From Sphingomonas sp. (GTDB lineage Bacteria > Pseudomonadota > Alphaproteobacteria > Sphingomonadales > Sphingomonadaceae), in assembly GCF_025353885.1 (NCBI RefSeq), contig NZ_JANXNX010000062.1:1-64000 (forward strand): DNA of 64,000 bases, written 5' to 3'. Positions within the stretch are counted from its first letter, which is position 1. Each line of letters opens with the position of its first letter. Below the pieces are notes generated by a model that searched no databases, was not told the origin of the DNA, and saw nothing but the letters and a program-made list of their open reading frames with translations. Shown piece by piece: positions 57,979-64,000 of the stretch. Position numbers and translations under genes: made by a program.

Positions 57979-60789
57979 ATGATGCGCAAATTCCCATTCA
58001 TGGTGTCAGTAGCTCTGTGTGCTATCGCCACCCCTGCCTTCGCACAGGATGCGTCCGCGCCGGCGCCAGCCGCCCCGCAGGCCAGCGATGCTACCGACGC
58101 TGGCAACAGCACTGGTGATATCATTGTCACGGCGACCCGCCGATCGGAGTCACTGGCGAACGTGCCCTTGGCGGTATCAGCGGTTACCGCAGAGTCGCTG
58201 CAGAATTCGGGTGCAAACGACATTCGCCAGCTCAACCAACTTGCGCCGTCGCTGCTCGTTTCCTCCACTGGTTCAGAAGCAAACGGTTCGGCCCGTATTC
58301 GCGGCGTGGGTACAGTCGGCGACAATCCTGGCCTTGAAAGCTCGGTCGCGACCTTCATCGATGGTGTTTACCGCAGCCGTACCGGCGCTGGCCTGAACGA
58401 CCTTGGCGAACTGGAGCGTATCGAAGTGCTGCGCGGCCCACAGGGCACGTTGTTCGGCCGCAACGCATCTGCCGGCCTGCTGAACATCATCACCAAGAAG
58501 CCCGAGTTCACCTTCGGCGGCACGGGCGAGGCGACCTATGGCAATTACGACTATTATCGTTTGTCAGCAGGCGTCACCGGCCCGATCACCGACACGATCG
58601 CCGCCCGGATCGACGGCGTGTATTCAAAGCGTGACGGCTATTTCCGCAATGTCGATGCCACTGGCAGGACGCTGAACCGCATCAACAATCGCGATCGCTA
58701 TTTTGTACGTGGCCAGTTGCTGTTCCAGCCGACGACGGACATTTCGTTCCGGTTGATCGGCGATTACACGCATCGCCGGGAAGCGTGCTGCGCAGGCACG
58801 TACATCTCCACCGTCGAGACGTTCGATCCGACCCCCGGCGCGCCCGGCACCAATCCCGAACGCGATTATGCGACGCGTCCCAACCGGATCGTCGATATCC
58901 TCCAGAGCCTCGGCGGTATTTTCCCGGCGGCGGGCGACCCGTATAACCGACGCGTGGCGACGACCCCAGGGCGCAGCTATAATGGCAAGACGACCGACGG
59001 TGGTATCTCGGGAGAACTCAACTGGAATTTCGGAGGCGCCTCGCTGACGTCGATCACGGCGTATCGTGAGTATAAGGCGGAAACGCCGGGCGATTTCGAC
59101 TATTCCAACGTCGATCTGCTGTTCCGCGCGAACGACGGCAATTCCTTCCGCAAGTTCAAAACCTTTTCGCAGGAGCTGCGGCTCCAGGGTTCGGCCTTTA
59201 ATGACAAGCTCGACTGGCTGGTCGGCGGCTACTTCTCGAATGAGAAACTGCAGGTCAGGGACAATCTGCAATTCGGTTCGCAATATGGGGCGTTTGCCGC
59301 GTGCCGCATCGTTGCCACGATCAATCCGGCAGCGGTGCTTCGCAACCCGAATGCACCGGGTTGCCTCAGCCCAACCGGCATCGCCGCACTCAGCGCTCCG
59401 GCTCCGGTGGGCTTTGGTGCTGCGGCGCCGCTGTTTATCGGTGGCCTCAATCGCCTGAGTACGGTCAATAATGTCGGCGACAATCCGTCCGATTATTTCC
59501 AGCGCAGCCGCAACTACGCTATTTTCACCCACAACATAGTCCATGTGACCGACACGATCAGCGTAACGCTGGGGCTGCGGTACACCGATGAGAACAAGAC
59601 GTTCCGCGCAAATTTCAATAACACGAACGCGGCGTGCCCTGCGCAACAGGCGATGTTCTCATCGTTCCTCACTGGTGGTGCAAATGCCGCCTTGTTGCCT
59701 GGCGTTGCACAGGCTCTGGCCCAGGGCATCGTCAACCTGACCTGCCAGGGGAACTCGACCACGGGCTTAAATGCACTGAACCTAAACGACAAGCGCAAGG
59801 AACATCAGTTTACAGGGACGGGCGTCATTTCGTGGAAGCCAACCACCGAACTGCTGACCTATGCCAGTTATTCGAAGGGCTATAAGGCTGGCGGCTTCAA
59901 TCTCGATCGTTCGGCGCTCGGCAATCCGGTGTTCGCGCCGACTGACCCGCGTCAGTCGGGCGTCCGGGGCGCAGGCTTTGGTTCGTCCAACCTGCAATTC
60001 GATGCCGAAAAGGTCGACGCCTATGAAATCGGCTTCAAGTACAATGGCCGTCGCTTCAACCTAAATGTCGCCGCCTTCCGCCAGGATTTCAAAAATTTCC
60101 AGCTGAATACGTTTAACGGCTCGGTCTTCATCGTGCAGAACGTCGACAGTTGCGGAAACGATCTGGCGGGTGCCGATCGCGACAACTCCGGCGCGACCGG
60201 ATCATGCGGGTCGGGCAAGATCAAGCCGGGTGTCCGGGCGCAGGGCGTCGAAGTGGAAGCATCGATCTACCCCTCGCGCAACGTCGCCATCACGGCTGGC
60301 TACACATATGCCCACACTCATTTCCGTAAAAACCTGGTTGGTCGCGACACCGGAACGCCACTGGATCCCGCACTTTTCCTGCTGCCAGGCAGTCAGCTTT
60401 CGAACGCTCCTGAAAACGTGATCACCTCTAGCATTGCGTGGACGCCCGAAATTGGCAGCACCGGGCTCAGCGGCCTGGTCTATGTCGACCAGCGGACGAG
60501 CAGCGATTATAATACGGGGTCGGACCTGTTTCCGGAAAAGCGCCAGGACGGCTTTACGACGGTGAATGCGCGCCTTGGGGTTCGCGGTCCCGAACAGCGT
60601 TGGGCAATCGAGGTGTGGGCCCAGAACGTCTTTAACAAGAATTATCAGCAGGTCGCCTTTGCAAGCCCGTTCCAGGGTGCGGGCTCGGTCGCCCAGGTCC
60701 AGGCATTCGGCGGGACGGCTAACCAGACCTTTTCGTCCTATCTTGCCGAGCCACGCACTTATGGTCTGACAGTGCGCGGCAAGTTCTAA
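57979..60789 (+). CDS. TonB-dependent receptor
   Basis: Outer-membrane receptor of 936 residues. The signal peptide ends 'TPAFAQ', the TonB box is 'DIIVTATRR' near residue 48, and plug motifs are 'ARIRGVGTVGDNPGLESSVA' and 'RIEVLRGPQGTLFGRNA'. A barrel of about 22 strands ends in 'VRGKF'. A cgaggagag ribosome site precedes the ATG. No hydrolase, iron-storage or sigma/anti-sigma gene is next to it; the downstream carotenoid operon is convergent and touches its stop codon. Cargo is therefore unknown. The family has many substrates in sphingomonads, including oligosaccharides, siderophores and aromatic polymers. Confidence 0.92.
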   Translation: MMRKFPFMVSVALCAIATPAFAQDASAPAPAAPQASDATDAGNSTGDIIVTATRRSESLANVPLAVSAVTAESLQNSGANDIRQLNQLAPSLLVSSTGSEANGSARIRGVGTVGDNPGLESSVATFIDGVYRSRTGAGLNDLGELERIEVLRGPQGTLFGRNASAGLLNIITKKPEFTFGGTGEATYGNYDYYRLSAGVTGPITDTIAARIDGVYSKRDGYFRNVDATGRTLNRINNRDRYFVRGQLLFQPTTDISFRLIGDYTHRREACCAGTYISTVETFDPTPGAPGTNPERDYATRPNRIVDILQSLGGIFPAAGDPYNRRVATTPGRSYNGKTTDGGISGELNWNFGGASLTSITAYREYKAETPGDFDYSNVDLLFRANDGNSFRKFKTFSQELRLQGSAFNDKLDWLVGGYFSNEKLQVRDNLQFGSQYGAFAACRIVATINPAAVLRNPNAPGCLSPTGIAALSAPAPVGFGAAAPLFIGGLNRLSTVNNVGDNPSDYFQRSRNYAIFTHNIVHVTDTISVTLGLRYTDENKTFRANFNNTNAACPAQQAMFSSFLTGGANAALLPGVAQALAQGIVNLTCQGNSTTGLNALNLNDKRKEHQFTGTGVISWKPTTELLTYASYSKGYKAGGFNLDRSALGNPVFAPTDPRQSGVRGAGFGSSNLQFDAEKVDAYEIGFKYNGRRFNLNVAAFRQDFKNFQLNTFNGSVFIVQNVDSCGNDLAGADRDNSGATGSCGSGKIKPGVRAQGVEVEASIYPSRNVAITAGYTYAHTHFRKNLVGRDTGTPLDPALFLLPGSQLSNAPENVITSSIAWTPEIGSTGLSGLVYVDQRTSSDYNTGSDLFPEKRQDGFTTVNARLGVRGPEQRWAIEVWAQNVFNKNYQQVAFASPFQGAGSVAQVQAFGGTANQTFSSYLAEPRTYGLTVRGKF

Positions 60790-61722
60790 TCAGCTTTGGG
60801 AGAGGCGCGGACGGGTCCAGAGCCCGTCGCGACCGAAGCTTGGGGCAGGCTGAACGGCCTGCCCCATTGCTTTCAGGACCCAACCAAGTTTCCGGCCCTT
60901 CGATATGACGACGCGGCTGTCCCACGCCGCCTGGTCCAGCGCATCGACCCGGCGCGCGATATCACCATAGATGCCCGCCGCCGCCAGCACCGCCCAGCGC
61001 GACCGGAACGGCAGTTTTGCCGCACCGACCCGCGCCGATGCTTCGTAGTCGCCGACCATGTTCGCCAGCCACCATGCCATGTCGGCCAGCCGCCCGCGAT
61101 AGTGCGGCCGCATATGCTCGCCGGGCGGGATATCGGCCTCGACCAGCCAATCCATCGGCAGGTAGCAGCGCCCGACCGCATCATCCTCCGAAATATCGCG
61201 CGCGATGTTGGCAAGCTGGAACGCGAGGCCCAGGTCGCAGGCGCGATCCAGCGTTGCTTCATCATCGGGCGCAACGCCCATCACCACCGCCATCATGCAC
61301 CCCACGACGCCGGCGACATGATAGCAATACGTCAGCAAATCGTTTTCGGTGCGCGGCGACCAGTCGGCGGAGTCCATGGCGAAGCCGGTGATCAGGTCGT
61401 CGATGAAGGCGTGCGGCATCGCAGTCTCGCGCGCGACCTGCCCGATGGCGTCGAACGCCGGGTCGCCGGTGGGTTGTCCCGCGAGCGCCAACGCGGTGAG
61501 GTCACGGATTTTGGCGATGCCGGTGGCGGGGTCGGTGACTTCCGATCGCGCGCCGCCATGGTCCTGGCCATCGGCGATGTCATCGCACTTGCGGCACCAG
61601 GAGTAGAGCAGCCATGCTTTCTCGCGGGTCGGCTGGTCGAACAGCCTGCTGGCCATCGCGAAGGACTGCGATCCGCGGGCGATCGAGAGGCGCGCTGTTT
61701 CGACGAGCGCGGCGCGGGTCAC
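60790..61722 (-). CDS. crtB: Phytoene synthase
   Basis: Prenyl-transferase-fold enzyme of 310 residues condensing two geranylgeranyl diphosphates into phytoene. The first Asp-rich motif is in 'YSWCRKCDDIADGQD' and the second in 'AFQLANIARDISEDDAVGRCYLP', with the family signature 'YCYHVAGVVGCMMAVVMG'. It is the last gene of the leftward carotenoid operon and overlaps the LOG-family gene by 4 bp. The stop is immediately adjacent to the convergent TonB receptor stop, with no terminator between. Complete. Confidence 0.96.
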   Translation of the reverse strand: MTRAALVETARLSIARGSQSFAMASRLFDQPTREKAWLLYSWCRKCDDIADGQDHGGARSEVTDPATGIAKIRDLTALALAGQPTGDPAFDAIGQVARETAMPHAFIDDLITGFAMDSADWSPRTENDLLTYCYHVAGVVGCMMAVVMGVAPDDEATLDRACDLGLAFQLANIARDISEDDAVGRCYLPMDWLVEADIPPGEHMRPHYRGRLADMAWWLANMVGDYEASARVGAAKLPFRSRWAVLAAAGIYGDIARRVDALDQAAWDSRVVISKGRKLGWVLKAMGQAVQPAPSFGRDGLWTRPRLSQS

Positions 61723-62300
61723 AGGTTGGCCGCCGTCATTCGAAAGATCGTTTCATGAGGTTGGTAGGCCTGCATCCTGGTTAGTAGACCATCTAGTTCG
61801 GACCCGATTACCAGGATTCCGCTATGCTGGGGGCGGATGAAGCCGGTGGCGATCATGTGCGAATTGAACGCTATCAGACCATCGTAAAATCCGGCGACGT
61901 TCAACAATCCAACGGGTTTTTCGTGATAGCCGAGCTGTGCCCAACTGACCGCCTCCCACAGTTCGTCCATCGTCCCGACGCCGCCCGGCAAGGTGATGAA
62001 ACCGTCGCAAAGCTTTGTAAACAGAGCTTTTCTTTCGTGCATGTCGGCGACCACGCGCAATTCGGTGCAGCCGCGGTGCGCGACTTCGGCTTCGACCAGC
62101 GCGCGCGGGATGACGCCGATGACTTCGCCGCCCGCCGCAAGTGCCGCGTCGGCAACGGCCCCCATCAGGCCCAGTCGCCCGCCGCCATACACCACGCCGA
62201 TGCCGCGTTCGGCCAAGGCGGTGCCCACGGCGCGGGCGGTTTCGACATAGACGGGATCGGCGGGAGTGGCCGACCCGCAATAGACCGCGACGCGTTTCAC
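61719..62300 (-). CDS. LOG-family (TIGR00730) nucleotide phosphoribohydrolase
   Basis: A 193-residue Rossmann-like protein of the LONELY GUY family with the diagnostic 'LPGGVGTMDELWE' motif and 'YGGGRLGLMGAVADAAL'. Characterised relatives cleave N6-modified or plain nucleoside 5'-monophosphates to base and ribose 5-phosphate. It lies inside the carotenoid operon, overlapping crtI at one end and crtB at the other by 4 bp each. It is thus translated with pigment enzymes although no pigment role is known for the family. Complete and with intact catalytic Arg/Glu region. Confidence 0.93.
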   Translation of the reverse strand: MKRVAVYCGSATPADPVYVETARAVGTALAERGIGVVYGGGRLGLMGAVADAALAAGGEVIGVIPRALVEAEVAHRGCTELRVVADMHERKALFTKLCDGFITLPGGVGTMDELWEAVSWAQLGYHEKPVGLLNVAGFYDGLIAFNSHMIATGFIRPQHSGILVIGSELDGLLTRMQAYQPHETIFRMTAANL

Positions 62301-63778
62301 CGCAGGTCCGCCAGCATCAGTGCAGCGGTCGCCTTGGCGCTGCCCACGACGCCGGGGATGCCCGCGCCCGGATGCGTGCCTGCGCCAACGAAATACATAT
62401 TTGAGATCACGTCGTCGCGGTTGTGGACACGGAACCAGGCGCTTTGGGTCAGCAGCGGCTCCAGTGAAAAGGCGCTGCCCAGATGGGCGTTCAGGTCACG
62501 CCCGAAATCGGCGGGCGAATAAAAGAACTCGGTCATGATCCTAGACCGGATGTCGGGAATCAGCCGCTTCTCGATCTCGTCGAGGATGCGTTCCTTCAGG
62601 ATTTCTCCGACCTCGCCGTCCCAGTCGGCGGGAAACTTGCCGGTGTGGGGGACGGGACACAGCGCGTAAAAGGTCGAGCATCCTTCGGGCGCCATCGACG
62701 GGTCGGTGACGGTCGGGTGATGCAGATACAACGAAAAATCCTGCGACAGGACGCCGCTTTTGTAGATGTCGTCCAGCAGCCCCTTATACCGTGGGCCGAA
62801 CAGGATCATGTGGTGCGGGATGCCAGGCCACGTTCCCTTGATGCCAAAATGCACAACGAACAGCGACGGCGAAAACTTTTTGTGCGCCAGCGACCGCCCT
62901 GCCCGCCGCCCGCGCGCTGACCGCTTCAGCAGGTCGCGATAAGTGTGGACGATGTCGCCGTTGCTGGCGACCGCATCGAAATCGCCATGCCAGCCGCTGG
63001 CCGTGGTCACGCCGGTCACGCGGTCGCCCATCGTCTCGACCTCGGTCACCGCATCGCCCAGCCGCACGACCCCGCCAAGCCGTTCGAACTGCGTCACCAT
63101 CGCCGCGACCAGGCGGTTGGTGCCGCCCTTGGCAAACCAGACGCCACCGTCTTTTTCAAGCTTGTGGATCAGCGCATAGATCGCGCTGGTGGTCATCGGA
63201 TTGCCGCCCACCAGCAAGGTGTGGAACGACAGGGCCTCGCGCAGTTTTTCGCTTTGCACAAAACTCGACACCATCGAATAGACGCTGCGCCACGCCTGGT
63301 ATTTCGCCAGCGCGGGCGCGGCCTTTATCATCGAGGCGAAGTCGAGGAACGCGACTGTCCCCAATTTCTCATACCCCTCGTGAAACACGCCCGCCGAATA
63401 TTCGAGGAAGCGCGCATAGCCCGCGACGTCGTCGGGGTTCAGCTTGGCGATCTCTGCCCGCAGCCCGGCCTCGTCGTTCGAATAGTCGAAATTCGTGCCG
63501 TCGGGCCAGTTCAGGCGGTAGAATGGCATGACCGGCATCAGTTCGATGTCGTCGGCCATGTTGCGTCCCGACAGCGCCCATAATTGTCCCAGACAATCGG
63601 GATCGGTGATGACGGTCGGCCCGGCGTCGAAGGTGAAGCCATCCTTTTCCCAGTAATAACCGCGCCCGCCGGGTTTATCGCGCGCTTCGATGATCGTCGT
63701 GTCGATACCCGCCGATTGCAGGCGAATGGCGAGCGCCAAGCCGCCGAACCCCGCGCCGATGACTGCGGCCCGCTTCAT
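62297..63778 (-). CDS. crtI: Phytoene desaturase
   Basis: FAD-dependent desaturase/isomerase of 493 residues turning phytoene into lycopene. N-terminal FAD motif 'AAVIGAGFGGLALAIRLQSA' is followed by 'ARDKPGGRGYYWEKDGFTFD'. The C-terminal bacterial-type phytoene dehydrogenase signature is 'NMYFVGAGTHPGAGIPGVVG'. It is second in the visible operon, overlapping crtY (4 bp) and the LOG gene (4 bp). It acts at the membrane surface. Complete. Confidence 0.96.
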   Translation of the reverse strand: MKRAAVIGAGFGGLALAIRLQSAGIDTTIIEARDKPGGRGYYWEKDGFTFDAGPTVITDPDCLGQLWALSGRNMADDIELMPVMPFYRLNWPDGTNFDYSNDEAGLRAEIAKLNPDDVAGYARFLEYSAGVFHEGYEKLGTVAFLDFASMIKAAPALAKYQAWRSVYSMVSSFVQSEKLREALSFHTLLVGGNPMTTSAIYALIHKLEKDGGVWFAKGGTNRLVAAMVTQFERLGGVVRLGDAVTEVETMGDRVTGVTTASGWHGDFDAVASNGDIVHTYRDLLKRSARGRRAGRSLAHKKFSPSLFVVHFGIKGTWPGIPHHMILFGPRYKGLLDDIYKSGVLSQDFSLYLHHPTVTDPSMAPEGCSTFYALCPVPHTGKFPADWDGEVGEILKERILDEIEKRLIPDIRSRIMTEFFYSPADFGRDLNAHLGSAFSLEPLLTQSAWFRVHNRDDVISNMYFVGAGTHPGAGIPGVVGSAKATAALMLADLR

Positions 63779-64000
63779 GAGTGTCTTCTGTCCATGATTG
63801 CTTTCATTGCGCGACCGATAGAGACGGGCGGTCGTCCCGCCAAGATGCGTAGCTTGTCCAAAATCGTGGAGTGTCCTGCATAAAAGCGCCCGATCAATGC
63901 CGGACGCAGGCCATAGAAACGCTGGAGGACGCGGTATCGTTGCGAGGGTTCGGCGGCGCGGAACAACATTGTCGTCAGCATCCGGTAATAGCCGCCCGAT
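63775..64000 (-). CDS. crtY: Lycopene beta-cyclase, C-terminal part (runs off the window)
   Basis: Only the last 74 codons are inside the window. 'YYRMLTTMLFRAAEPSQRYR' and 'VLQRFYGLRPALIGRFYAGH' followed by 'LRILAGRPPVSIGRAM' match the CrtY C-terminus. The gene order crtY-crtI fits the usual carotenoid operon. The enzyme closes beta-ionone rings on lycopene to give beta-carotene. The apparent track start at 63981 is internal; the frame is open to the window edge. Confidence 0.9.
   Translation of the reverse strand, partial: SGGYYRMLTTMLFRAAEPSQRYRVLQRFYGLRPALIGRFYAGHSTILDKLRILAGRPPVSIGRAMKAIMDRRHS

Overview
The window looks like chromosomal DNA of a high-GC alphaproteobacterium, most likely a sphingomonad (Sphingomonadaceae). 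The main reasons are two large TonB-dependent receptors and a decayed third one of the Oar type, a carotenoid operon in the order crtY-crtI-LOG-crtB, an EipA/DUF1134 protein, a DUF3297 protein, and housekeeping genes of alphaproteobacterial type (gyrB, thrS-infC, lepA, pyrC, queG). No plasmid, phage or insertion-sequence genes are visible.

Layout. 1-1.6 kb: a sparse accessory edge with an SRPBCC protein, a small membrane protein and an eroded, frameshifted piece of a CRISPR cas1 gene. 1.6-12.6 kb: a beta-glucan/glucoside utilisation locus. A FucP-type sugar importer, a LacI-type repressor and a secreted alpha/beta hydrolase read leftward. A TonB-dependent receptor and two secreted GH3 glucosidases read rightward. 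Two identical 12-bp palindromes lie in the shared promoter. 12.6-18 kb: PfkB kinase, lipoprotein, QueG, an ABC exporter pair and a Tat-exported MsrB. 18-30 kb: a ten-gene acyl-CoA catabolic region built from two divergent operons. Its rightward arm encodes a split version of the mammalian ACAD10/11 fusion (an acyl-CoA dehydrogenase and an aminoglycoside-phosphotransferase-like kinase), together with a Zn alcohol dehydrogenase, an SDR, a serine hydrolase and FadB. The leftward arm carries three more acyl-CoA dehydrogenases and another SDR. 30-35 kb: CHAP protein, DUF3297, PHB-depolymerase-like esterase, a LytS/LytTR two-component pair and an HD-domain protein. 35-41 kb: a TonB-receptor pseudogene and a tripartite EmrAB/NodT drug-efflux operon with a divergent TetR regulator. 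41-58 kb: lepA, a CsgG-like protein, a ferredoxin-NADP reductase, tRNA-Pro, an S9 peptidase, acs, a REP doublet, gyrB, a YgfZ-like protein, pyrC, eipA, tRNA-Ser, thrS and infC. 58-64 kb: a second TonB-dependent receptor, then the carotenoid operon, which runs off the right edge inside crtY.

How the genes work together. The GH3 locus is a compact receptor, periplasmic glucosidase and importer pathway under local LacI control. The 18-30 kb region is best read as a pathway for unusual acyl chains. The kinase/ACAD pair predicts removal of a gamma (4-) hydroxyl by phosphorylation and elimination, FadB would then finish beta-oxidation, and the serine hydrolase could supply substrate by opening an ester or lactone. 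That interpretation is inference from strong family resemblance. I see no CRISPR array, no defence island and no clearly new multi-gene system. The most notable items are the split ACAD10/11 module, the cas1 relic, the REP singlet and doublet, and the perfect palindrome in front of eipA.
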